The notes: generated by a model from the sequence alone, not told the origin. A DNA stretch of 6,007 nt from Candidatus Aminicenantota bacterium (GCA_003154255.1 PMCY01000265.1:937-6943); one strand, 5' to 3'; positions 1-5,555 are shown, counted from the first letter of the stretch. Translations and numbers: made by a program.

Positions 1-324
1 GACTTTCTGATAGGGCGTGTCATCGTACATCCAGGGCAGGGTGACGCCCATTTCCAGCATGCGCACGAACTCGTTGAGGCTGGCCCGCAGCCAGGGGCAG
101 AGCTTCCCCCAATCCGCCGGATAAGCGAACTTGTCGCCTTTCTTGTGGCACCACGAGTCAGGCCGGGCCTCGAAGATTTCGATGGCGATGTCGTAGCGGC
201 CCCGCTTGACCTGGGGAAGCTGAGGCGGTGTCGTCTGCGCCTGATCCGCGCCTAAGACGGACGCGCCCGCCGCCAAGCCCAGAAATCCGCATCCCGATTT
301 GTTCAGGAAATCGCGTCGTTCCAT
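1..324 (-). CDS. Tat-exported TIGR04076-family protein (3' end beyond window)
   Basis: This is the first 108 codons of a leftward gene; the C-terminus lies outside the window. The ATG at 324-322 is preceded by a strong AAGGAG ribosome site (336-331) six bases away. The N-terminus is a twin-arginine signal: R3-R4-D-F-L, then a hydrophobic stretch (about 11-26) ending near LGA-D, so a folded protein is probably exported. The mature part from about residue 40 matches the pattern I recall for TIGR04076, a small uncharacterised family: a 'YDIAIEIFEA' strand, C59 followed by a KKGD turn, a C76-P77-W78 motif, an 'LNEFVRML' helix, and P97-W98. Members are usually described as cytosolic proteins of about 90-100 residues, so the Tat leader is notable. 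The conserved cysteines could bind a metal or redox cofactor, which would suit Tat export, but that is inference. It lies 38 bp downstream of the transporter gene, probably in the same operon. The biochemical function is unknown. Confidence 0.8.
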   Translation of the reverse strand, partial: MERRDFLNKSGCGFLGLAAGASVLGADQAQTTPPQLPQVKRGRYDIAIEIFEARPDSWCHKKGDKFAYPADWGKLCPWLRASLNEFVRMLEMGVTLPWMYDDTPYQKV

Positions 325-330
325 GGAAGT

Positions 331-336
331 CTCCTT
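331..336 (-). promoter_or_regulatory. Ribosome binding site of the Tat protein gene
   Basis: On the minus strand the sequence is AAGGAG followed by six bases and then ATG, a near-consensus Shine-Dalgarno site that fixes the start at 324. It also shows that this organism uses canonical ribosome sites, which makes the leaderless start at 2998 stand out. Confidence 0.7.
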
Positions 337-362
337 GTTCACCTCTTATACGTGCGGAGGAA

Positions 363-1091
363 TCAGAATATGACTTTCATCGCTAAAACCGCGCCCGAAA
401 CGAGGAGCAGTCCGTAGATCCAGCGGTTGAATTTGCCCGGCGGGATGCGGCTGGAGAGAAGGCGGCCGATTCCGGCGGCCGCGGCCAGGACCGGGATCGA
501 CCACAGGAAAATCCTCAGCACCTCGGCTGTCCACAGGCCGGCCGCTCCTTGGCCGATGAGAATGGCCAGCCCCGTAGGCAGGAAGTAGCCCTGCAGCGTG
601 GCCCGGAACATCTCCGGTGGCCAGCCGCGAAACGCCCCATAGAGGACGATCGGCGGGGCTTGGGTGTTATAAGCGGCGCCTAAAACGCCGCCGAAGAAGC
701 CGAAAACGGCCGCGGACTTTCCGGATTGAAGGCGGGTCAGGCGCGGGCGGAAGAATCCGTAGAGGGCGAAGAGGATGATGACCGCCGCAAGCAGAAGGCT
801 GACCAGGCGAGAGTCCGCCCGTTTGAGGATGAACAACCCGAACGGAATACCGGCGATGGTCGAGAAGATAAGGACGCGCACGCCCCGCCAATCGATGTGC
901 CGCCATTCGCGGGCCAGAAGAAAAAGCGATAGTGTCGGCCCGGTGAAGGCCATGAGCGGTGTCGCCGTCGTCAGGGGGATGACGATGGCCAGGAGGGGCA
1001 TCCCCAGGAGGGCGTCGCCGAAGCCGAATGTCGCCCGGACCAGGGCAGCCAGGAAAACGATGCCGAGAACGGCGAAGAGAGGCGTGTCGAT
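363..1091 (-). CDS. TSUP (TauE/SafE) family membrane transporter
   Basis: A hydrophobic protein with several apparent transmembrane segments (seven to eight is usual for the family). It resembles the 4-toluene sulfonate uptake/TauE-SafE (TSUP) permeases, which move sulfite, organosulfonates or other small anions across the inner membrane; the substrate cannot be read from sequence. The family signature, a glycine-rich turn then a proline (R-A-T-F-G-F-G-D-A-L-L-G-M-P-L-L), is split by the first in-frame ATG (1001-999). That ATG alone would give 212 residues lacking the first helix. The reading frame continues upstream as a good hydrophobic helix to a TAA at 1106-1104, but contains no ATG, GTG or TTG. 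I place the tentative start at ATC (1091-1089), four bases after a GGTGA that fits the anti-Shine-Dalgarno, giving about 242 residues, a normal family length. A frameshift joining an ATG at 1119 is the alternative. The second half repeats the pattern ('VFGFFGGVLGAAYNTQAPPIVLYG'), as expected for a duplicated TSUP fold. The Tat protein gene follows 38 bp downstream. Confidence 0.82.
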   Translation of the reverse strand: MDTPLFAVLGIVFLAALVRATFGFGDALLGMPLLAIVIPLTTATPLMAFTGPTLSLFLLAREWRHIDWRGVRVLIFSTIAGIPFGLFILKRADSRLVSLLLAAVIILFALYGFFRPRLTRLQSGKSAAVFGFFGGVLGAAYNTQAPPIVLYGAFRGWPPEMFRATLQGYFLPTGLAILIGQGAAGLWTAEVLRIFLWSIPVLAAAAGIGRLLSSRIPPGKFNRWIYGLLLVSGAVLAMKVIF

Positions 1092-1128
1092 GGCGTCACC
1101 GCGTTATGCTGGGGATCATGAGCTGGTA

Positions 1129-1134
1129 TATAAT
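1129..1134 (+). promoter_or_regulatory. -10 element (TATAAT) of the small secreted protein gene
   Basis: A perfect TATAAT lies 36 bp before the ATG at 1171 and predicts transcription from about 1141, giving a 30-base leader that contains the ribosome site. No convincing -35 is present: the best candidates at 15-19 bp spacing match only two or three consensus bases. The element sits inside a TATATAAT run that also overlaps a candidate minus-strand -10. Confidence 0.5.
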
Positions 1135-1160
1135 ACGCCCGTTCCGACATTTTCCGTCAA
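1130..1160 (-). promoter_or_regulatory. Candidate divergent promoter for the transporter operon
   Basis: On the minus strand TTGACG (1160-1155) matches five of six -35 consensus bases, and TATTAT (1135-1130) is a reasonable -10. The 19-bp spacer is longer than the preferred 17. Transcription would begin near 1123, just before an ATG at 1119. The -10 overlaps the rightward TATAAT, so the two divergent units probably compete for polymerase. This is pattern matching only. Confidence 0.35.
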
Positions 1161-1170
1161 GGAGCGCCTC

Positions 1171-1575
1171 ATGATCAAGAAATCCTTCGCCCTGCTATTT
1201 CTCGTGCTGGGGTTCGCCGCTGCCGGCTTCGCCCAAGTGGCCTCGCAACCCGCGGTCCAAGCCCCGGCCAAGAACGCCGATATCGCCGGCGTTTGGGAAA
1301 TGACCATGCAGACCCCGCAAGGGGAGATGACCCGCGACGCCACCTTCACCCAGGAAAAAGACGTCATCAAAATGACGATGGAAGGCCCGATGGGCGAGAT
1401 GAAGGGCGAAGGCACGGTCAAGGAAAACGAAGTCCAGTGGACGATCAATATGAGCACGCCCAACGGCGACTTTGCCCTCGTCTTTAAAGGCAAAGTCGAC
1501 GGCGACAAGATGACCGGCGAGATCCAGATGGGCGACATGGGCACGTCCAACTTTACGGCCAAGAAAAAGAAGTAA
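1171..1575 (+). CDS. Small secreted beta-rich protein, methionine-rich
   Basis: 134 residues. The ATG at 1171 is chosen because GGAG (1161-1164) lies six bases upstream and because a clean signal peptide follows: M-I-K-K, a hydrophobic core (5-20) and a likely cleavage after A21 (GFA-Q). The open frame extends far upstream, but that part is antisense to the transporter gene and not protein-like. After an Ala/Pro/Gln linker (22-35) comes a domain of about 95 residues of alternating short strands and Gly/Asp turns, starting 'IAGVWEMTM' and ending 'TSNFTAKKKK'. It suggests a lipocalin-like or beta-sandwich fold. Small exported proteins with this 'G-x-W ... TPQG ... G-x-V' layout recur in Acidobacteriota; I know no assigned function. 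About twelve methionines, concentrated in two copies of an MTMxxPxGEM motif (44-53, 68-77), are unusual. It is convergent with the beta-propeller gene, whose stop is 10 bp away. Confidence 0.85.
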   Translation: MIKKSFALLFLVLGFAAAGFAQVASQPAVQAPAKNADIAGVWEMTMQTPQGEMTRDATFTQEKDVIKMTMEGPMGEMKGEGTVKENEVQWTINMSTPNGDFALVFKGKVDGDKMTGEIQMGDMGTSNFTAKKKK

Positions 1576-1602
1576 CCGGGTTTCTCATTCCGCTCCGGTT
1601 TT
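1574..1602. terminator. Weak bidirectional terminator-like hairpin
   Basis: AACCGG (1574-1579) and CCGGTT (1595-1600) form a 6-bp inverted repeat between two convergent stop codons. It is followed by TTTT in the rightward direction and by a pyrimidine-rich CTTCTTTTTCTT in the leftward direction. The 15-base loop is large, so the stem would be weak. Position supports a shared terminator more than structure does. Confidence 0.3.
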
Positions 1603-2748
1603 CATCCGCTCCCAATTCTTGATACGGGAGCGGACGATCGTATATTCGTCCGTCTCCTTATCTTCCCGGAGCTCGTAGAGGCATCCGTTTTTAATAGCTG
1701 CCGGGAAGGAAGCCCAAGTCATTTTGTAGAGAAAAATACCGTCTTTCGAAAACACATCGACATCCGTTGATGCGCCTTTCTCGAGGATGGATTTGGCCCG
1801 GGTTACGTAAAAGCGTCCGGCATCGTCGGAGAGGAAAGCGGAGAAAAACGCTCGGTGGTCGGGAAAGATGGCCGCGTCTCTGGGATTGGCGCCCCCTCCC
1901 ATCCACATGAACGCTCCGTTCTTCCTGGTCTCGTCTTTTTCCGAGGCCTTGATGGGTTGAGGCTTCTCATCTCGAGTGACGATCAGGGACATCCGGCCTT
2001 CCGCGTCTCCCTTGAATATCTTATATTGGTCGCTGAATCCATAAATGAATGATCCGGAATCAAGCGGGGCGAGCGCGATTTGGTTGCTGTACCAATGCAA
2101 AACCAGAGACTTTTGGCCTTCGCTGAACTCCCCGCGGAACTCGCCGATTGTCCGCGGAAGTGCGCCGTCCGGGTTTAGACGAATAATCGTATGTTTGGGG
2201 CCGCCGGGGCCCAGGCCGGGTTGGGTCGTGCCGATAATCGATCCGCCGGCACCCAGGATTGCCTGGCGGAGGGGAGAAGTCAGCAGGAGTTTTCTTTTAA
2301 AAGACCCGTCTTTTCCGAAGACGAGGAGGCTCCGGACGTCGCGGACATGGGGATTGCCTTCGGCGTCAAAAAGAACCTGGAGAGGAAACGTGAATTCGCC
2401 GGGTCCCTGGCCCGCTCGCCCTATGGTCCGGACGAATTTCCCCAACTTATCAAACATTGCGACGCGAATGGATCCCATGTCCGAGACGTAGAAATTGCCC
2501 GAGCCGTCCACGCTCAAATTCCCGCCTTTGGGGAAATAAGAGGGGGCATCATTGGGATCGCCCCCGATCTTCAGGTCTTCCTGAAGTTCGAAGGCGAATG
2601 TCCCGTAGAGAGGCTCGGCCGGATTTTTGACGACCTTGACGCCGTTCTCGGTCGCGAAAGTCCCTTTCCAAACAGGCTTGGTTGTCTGGGCCGCGGCGAC
2701 TATTGCCGCCAAGAAGCTCGCGATGATCAACCGGGATATACTTCTCAT
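1585..2748 (-). CDS. Secreted 6-bladed beta-propeller protein
   Basis: 387 residues with a Sec signal peptide: R-S-I-S-R, a hydrophobic core (7-19) and likely cleavage AAA-Q at 20/21. The ATG at 2748 has GGGGGA on the minus strand just upstream (about 2757-2752). The mature protein opens with 'WKGTFATENGVKVV' then 'NPAEPLYG', an N-terminal motif I associate with the 6-bladed beta-propeller family abundant in Aminicenantes and Bacteroidota. NHL-like blades follow: 'LSVDGSGNFYVSD' (78-90), 'VAMFDKLGKFVRTIG' (96-110), GQGPGEF (113-119) and 'VLFDAEGNPHV' (125-135). The second half is more divergent but keeps strand-turn periodicity ('DDAGRFYVTRA', 'DVDVFSKDGIFLYKM'). Such proteins are usually scaffolds or binding proteins; no catalytic residues are evident and the ligand is unknown. 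It is paralogous to the lipoprotein encoded at 3869-5056. No partner gene lies on its strand within the window. Confidence 0.88.
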   Translation of the reverse strand: MRSISRLIIASFLAAIVAAAQTTKPVWKGTFATENGVKVVKNPAEPLYGTFAFELQEDLKIGGDPNDAPSYFPKGGNLSVDGSGNFYVSDMGSIRVAMFDKLGKFVRTIGRAGQGPGEFTFPLQVLFDAEGNPHVRDVRSLLVFGKDGSFKRKLLLTSPLRQAILGAGGSIIGTTQPGLGPGGPKHTIIRLNPDGALPRTIGEFRGEFSEGQKSLVLHWYSNQIALAPLDSGSFIYGFSDQYKIFKGDAEGRMSLIVTRDEKPQPIKASEKDETRKNGAFMWMGGGANPRDAAIFPDHRAFFSAFLSDDAGRFYVTRAKSILEKGASTDVDVFSKDGIFLYKMTWASFPAAIKNGCLYELREDKETDEYTIVRSRIKNWERMKTGAE

Positions 2749-2770
2749 GGGTCCCCCATTTTCGTCGGAT

Positions 2771-2799
2771 ATTTTATGCCGGAATTGAGATCGATTCCA
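2771..2799 (-). promoter_or_regulatory. Possible promoter of the leftward beta-propeller gene
   Basis: TAAAAT (2776-2771, minus strand) could be a -10 with transcription from about 2764, leaving a 16-base leader that holds the GGGGGA ribosome site. The -35 at 17-bp spacing, TGGAAT, matches only three consensus bases. It is offered as the best candidate rather than a firm call. Confidence 0.25.
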
Positions 2800-2937
2800 G
2801 CCGGCGGATCATCGCCTGTGCGTATCCATTTCGGGGAGGAGAGGCTGGAGAGTATTTCTCATGGGAAACGCTATAAGCTGGATTTTTTGAGACAACACGG
2901 CGAAAGTCCCCTCGGTAAGATCCAACATCATGCAATA

Positions 2938-2991
2938 TGCATTAATATCAATTAGATAGGGCCGTTCCGAGATCTCAATCTGTGGTATAAT
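2938..2991 (+). promoter_or_regulatory. Extended -10 promoter giving a leaderless mRNA
   Basis: TGGTATAAT (2983-2991) is a perfect extended -10 (TG-N-TATAAT). The hexamer's last base is at 2991, so the +1 position seven bases on is 2998, exactly the A of the antitoxin ATG. There is therefore no room for a leader or Shine-Dalgarno site. The -35 is weak (TTCCGA at 2965-2970, short spacing), as is usual for extended -10 promoters. An A/T-rich block at 2938-2957, about 40-60 bp upstream of +1, could act as an UP element. The TAAT-ATCA-ATTA repeat within it is a possible operator for antitoxin autoregulation, which is inference. Confidence 0.6.
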
Positions 2992-2997
2992 AAATAT

Positions 2998-3240
2998 ATG
3001 GTTCCCGCGGAATTGGGGCGCTTTTTCTGGGACGTCGATCCTGCCGGACTCGATCCTCTTCGCCATAAATCCTATATTATCGAACGGATTCTGGAATTCG
3101 GCGACGAAAAAGCCACCCGGTGGCTTTTGGATACTTTCTCCCGCGACGATATCGCCGCCATCCTTGAATCGAGCCGTTCTTTATCGATAAAGAGCCGTGA
3201 TTTTTGGCGGCTTCGCTTGGCCGGACCGACTCATGTTTGA
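2998..3240 (+). CDS. DUF6922-like antitoxin candidate
   Basis: 80 residues. Its core matches what I recall of DUF6922: an opening 'FFWDVDPAGLDP' (9-20), then 'YIIERILEFGD' (26-36), a 'TRWLLDTF' helix and an 'IAAILESSRSLSIKSRDFW' segment typical of the C-terminal half. Proteins of this family are normally encoded immediately upstream of an AbiEii-type nucleotidyltransferase and are regarded as the antitoxin partner, as seen here. The ATG at 2998 is the only good start. It lacks a ribosome site because the promoter places the transcript's 5' end on that ATG. The stop TGA (3238-3240) lies inside the next gene's first codons (8-bp overlap ATGTTTGA), so translation of the pair is probably coupled. 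No helix-turn-helix is obvious; if it autoregulates, it would do so as a complex. No signal peptide; cytoplasmic. Confidence 0.8.
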   Translation: MVPAELGRFFWDVDPAGLDPLRHKSYIIERILEFGDEKATRWLLDTFSRDDIAAILESSRSLSIKSRDFWRLRLAGPTHV

Positions 3241-3856
3241 TCGCATTCTCGCCCCGGGAACGAGAGCGGCGGTCGAACGGCTCTCCGCCTGGGTTTCGAA
3301 GCGGGGATTTTATCTGGCCGGCGGAACCGGTTGCGCTCTGCATCTGGGTCACCGGATGTCCCAGGATCTCGATTTTTTTTCCCCCACGGATTTTTCACCC
3401 CGTGATCTCTGGGCCGAATTGAAGCGAATAGGAGAATGCGCACCCGATTATACGGATGCCGGCACATGGGTGGGGGAATTCCTGGGGACGAAAGCCGGAT
3501 TTTTCCATTACCCCTATCCGCTCCTTGGAAAGACCGTCCCATTTTCGGGCTTGGCCGTGGCGTCCTTGGAAGATATAGGCTGCATGAAGATCGAAGCGAT
3601 CGTCGGCCGGGGACGAAAGCGCGACTTCATCGATTTCTATTTCCTTCTAAGAGAAATCGGATTTGATCTCGACTCGTTATTAGGTCTTTTCCGGAAAAAA
3701 TATGCGTCCTCTCCGGCAAACGGAGTCCATGTCCTCAAGAGCTTGATTTATTTCGTCGACGCCGATGCGGATCCGGAGCCAGTGATGCTGGTCGACTATT
3801 CCTGGCTCGAGATTAAAGGAAAATTGACCGCTCTTGTCAGCCGACAAAAAATCTGA
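3233..3856 (+). CDS. AbiEii-family nucleotidyltransferase, toxin candidate
   Basis: 207 residues from the ATG at 3233. A GTG at 3197 would extend it 12 residues further into the antitoxin gene, but family alignment by eye favours 'MFDRILAPGTRAAVERL'. The nucleotidyltransferase core is clear: strand-glycine motif Y27-L-A-G30-G31-T32, then L-G-H40-R41-M-S43 and the metal-binding D45-L-D47-F-F. Further on, the family-typical 'MKIEAIVGRGRKRDFIDFYFLL' segment (118-139) supplies basic residues likely to contact nucleotide or RNA. This arrangement is that of the AbiEii/PF08843 group. Characterised members (AbiEii, MenT toxins) transfer nucleotides, in MenT to the 3' end of tRNA, and are held in check by a partner gene. 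The active-site residues look intact, so it should be active. It overlaps the antitoxin candidate by 8 bp and is followed after 12 bp by a lipoprotein gene, apparently in one transcript. The target and the effector function here are inferred. Confidence 0.85.
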   Translation: MFDRILAPGTRAAVERLSAWVSKRGFYLAGGTGCALHLGHRMSQDLDFFSPTDFSPRDLWAELKRIGECAPDYTDAGTWVGEFLGTKAGFFHYPYPLLGKTVPFSGLAVASLEDIGCMKIEAIVGRGRKRDFIDFYFLLREIGFDLDSLLGLFRKKYASSPANGVHVLKSLIYFVDADADPEPVMLVDYSWLEIKGKLTALVSRQKI

Positions 3857-3860
3857 GGGG
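3855..3860 (+). promoter_or_regulatory. Ribosome binding site deciding a GTG start
   Basis: GAGGGG overlaps the TGA stop (3854-3856) of the nucleotidyltransferase and lies eight bases before GTG at 3869. This supports the GTG as the lipoprotein start and suggests that ribosomes finishing the toxin gene can reinitiate on it. Confidence 0.65.
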
Positions 3861-3868
3861 ACCGAAGC

Positions 3869-5056
3869 GTGAAACGGGGTCTCATCGTTTTGATGGTTGC
3901 GGCGTTGTTATGGTCCTGTCATACTCGAATGGAAGGCCCGCAGCGTATTCAGGAAAACGGCGTTGAAGTCGTCGTCAACGGCCCCGCGCCTTATGCGGTT
4001 TCCGGCCAGCCGCGTTCCCTCTCGCTTCATGAAGAGTTCCGGATCGATCTGGAGGATGCGTCTCTCGCCGAAGCCGGATTGGCTGACGCCTCAACTTTCA
4101 GTGTCGATTCGAAAGGCCGAATATATCTCTTCCGGCCGGTATATCCGGGAACCAAAGGCCAAGTCATCTATCGATTCGATGACCATGGGAAGTTTCTCAA
4201 ATCGTTCGGAACGATCGGGCAGGGTCCCGGCGAATTGATGTATCCCAATTTCCTGCGCATGACGGCCGCGGACGAGATTCCCGTTCTCATCGGCGACACG
4301 AGGAGCCTCGCTTATTTGGATTCGGACGGCCGCCTGCTCCGTTCCTCGCCTCTGCCGAGCGGATATCGTTTCATTTTTAGCCGTTTTGTTCTTCTACCGA
4401 ACGGGAATCTGTTGGGCCAAATCCTGCCTGAGAACGAACGGAATCAGTTTTCTAAGTTGACCTTGACGGTTTTCGATGCCCGCCTGAAAAAAATCCGCGA
4501 CGTCCTCGATTTTAAATTGTCCGAAGACGGGGCCAGGAAAGAACTTCTCAGCGGCATTCCTCTTATCGCCGTCACGGGAAGCGGATTTTTCGTCAATTCA
4601 GGTCCTTCGGGAAGCGACATCGCGGCCTATGATTTGGACGGGCAACTAATTCGACGAATCCGGGCGCCCTTCCCTGCGGTCAGGGTTCCAGAGGAGGCCA
4701 AAAAGGCTCTGTTGGATCGCATTCCCGACAAGCGGGGCTATGAGCCTATTCATGCATTTGTCAAAGAGTTAGAGAAATATCCTCGCTTCCAGGCTCTATT
4801 CGCCGATGATAGCGGTCGTCTTTTTGTGGCCGGCACCGAAAAAGATCCGGAGAGCGGGGCTAATATCTGCGACGTCTTCTCGCCGGAAGGCGTCAGGCTT
4901 TTTCGAACGGCCCTCGGTTACCATAACTTGCTTCTTTCAGCCTTTCTAAATGAGCCCGCGTTCGACGTCGTCATAAAACAGGAACGCTGCTATTGCCTCC
5001 GCGAGAAGGCGGACGGCTTCAAGGAAGTCGTCGTTTACTCGATGATCTGGCGATAA
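3869..5056 (+). CDS. 6-bladed beta-propeller lipoprotein
   Basis: 395 residues starting at GTG, with GAGGGG eight bases upstream. The N-terminus is a lipoprotein signal: K2-R3, a hydrophobic core (4-14) and lipobox L14-W-S-C17, so the mature protein is lipid-anchored. The mature part begins with 'IQENGVEVVVNGPAPYAV', parallel to the start of the leftward propeller, then NHL-like blades: 'FSVDSKGRIYLF' (77-88), 'VIYRFDDHGKFLKSFG' (99-114), GQGPGEL (117-123), 'LAYLDSDGRLL' (148-158), 'VLLPNGNLLGQI' and a late 'ALFADDSGRLFVAG'. The family generally provides binding or scaffold surfaces at the cell envelope; no catalytic site is visible. It is unusual that this envelope protein sits 12 bp behind a cytoplasmic toxin-antitoxin pair with no evident promoter of its own. 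Its last 38 bp overlap the oppositely oriented nucleotidyltransferase gene. The link between the propeller and the toxin pair may be functional or accidental. Confidence 0.87.
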   Translation: MKRGLIVLMVAALLWSCHTRMEGPQRIQENGVEVVVNGPAPYAVSGQPRSLSLHEEFRIDLEDASLAEAGLADASTFSVDSKGRIYLFRPVYPGTKGQVIYRFDDHGKFLKSFGTIGQGPGELMYPNFLRMTAADEIPVLIGDTRSLAYLDSDGRLLRSSPLPSGYRFIFSRFVLLPNGNLLGQILPENERNQFSKLTLTVFDARLKKIRDVLDFKLSEDGARKELLSGIPLIAVTGSGFFVNSGPSGSDIAAYDLDGQLIRRIRAPFPAVRVPEEAKKALLDRIPDKRGYEPIHAFVKELEKYPRFQALFADDSGRLFVAGTEKDPESGANICDVFSPEGVRLFRTALGYHNLLLSAFLNEPAFDVVIKQERCYCLREKADGFKEVVVYSMIWR

Positions 5057-5555
5057 CGGATTGCCGCTCCTCGACTTTCTTTTTGGCCGGCCGGATAAAA
5101 AGCAGATCGTCGAGATCTTTATATCGACCCAGTGATTTTTTGTTCTTCTCGAGTGCGGCCAAACCGATGATGGGGAGAGTGAAAATTCCACCGGGCGTTT
5201 CGACCGTTTCTTCGATACGCCCCGCCCAGGCTTCTTTGAATGTCACGCCGGTGATGGAATTCATCAGATCCACCCGATTGGGCCGGATTCCGAACTGGAT
5301 TATGGAATTTTTCGTCAATAAGTCGTTTAGATTGGCAACAAACGGGACCGGGCCTTTCCAAAACTCGCTGAGGGCCTGGAATAATCGGCCCGCATTGGCT
5401 TTGGTGGATTCATAAAAGAAATCCACATCGCCCGTCAGTCGGGCATGCCCATGGTAGATGACGGCCATACCGCCGACGATGAGATATCGGACTTTATGGA
5501 CAGCCAGCAGCCGTATCAAATCCCGGGTGTCTTGGGAAAAAACGAATCCCGTCAT
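5019..5555 (-). CDS. Nucleotidyltransferase of a second toxin-antitoxin-like pair
   Basis: 178 residues. The start at 5555 overlaps the upstream gene's stop as ATGA, and AGGAAG on the minus strand (5563-5558) supplies a close ribosome site. The fold is a minimal polymerase-beta-type nucleotidyltransferase: 'VRYLIVGGMAVIYHG' (22-36) with G28-G29, then T-G-D43-V-D45-F-F carrying two metal-binding aspartates, and a third acidic position in N93-R-V-D96-L. The 'ALEKNKKSLGRYKDLDDL' segment (134-151) is typical of the GG-x-AV-x-YHG group often found with a small upstream partner. It differs clearly from the AbiEii-type enzyme at 3233, which lacks the 'IVGGMAV-YHG' and 'KNKKSLGR' motifs. The final dozen basic residues ('ARSSSKRRLP') are encoded within the 3' end of the lipoprotein gene and may be a read-on extension past an ancestral stop. 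No partner structure or substrate is evident; a tRNA or protein target is a family-based guess. Confidence 0.82.
   Translation of the reverse strand: MTGFVFSQDTRDLIRLLAVHKVRYLIVGGMAVIYHGHARLTGDVDFFYESTKANAGRLFQALSEFWKGPVPFVANLNDLLTKNSIIQFGIRPNRVDLMNSITGVTFKEAWAGRIEETVETPGGIFTLPIIGLAALEKNKKSLGRYKDLDDLLFIRPAKKKVEERQSVIARSSSKRRLP

Larger units (their letters stand above)
2749..2997. other. Divergent intergenic region
   Basis: This 249-bp gap separates the leftward beta-propeller gene from the rightward antitoxin gene. It holds the two promoter candidates listed separately and an A/T-rich tract (about 2926-2957) with a short inverted repeat TAAT-ATCA-ATTA (2943-2954). The leftward frame through 2809-3066 is open, but it would overlap the antitoxin start and looks unlike any family I know, so I do not call it a gene. 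Confidence 0.5.

Noticed and set aside
775..1170. N-terminal extension of the small secreted protein's open frame
   Set aside because: The extension is antisense to the transporter gene and arginine-rich shadow sequence. A signal peptide and GGAG site place the true start at 1171.
2191..2955. Long rightward open frame (254 codons) opposite the leftward beta-propeller
   Set aside because: It is the antisense shadow of a gene with clear propeller motifs and a signal peptide; its own translation is low-complexity and unlike a folded protein.
2809..3066. Leftward 85-codon open frame across the intergenic region
   Set aside because: It overlaps the antitoxin start on the opposite strand, has no clear ribosome site, and its sequence matches no family I recognise. 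The region is better explained by the two divergent promoters.
3197..3232. Upstream GTG start for the AbiEii-type protein
   Set aside because: It adds 12 residues deeper into the antitoxin gene without a better ribosome site. The ATG at 3233 gives the usual family N-terminus and a short stop-start overlap.
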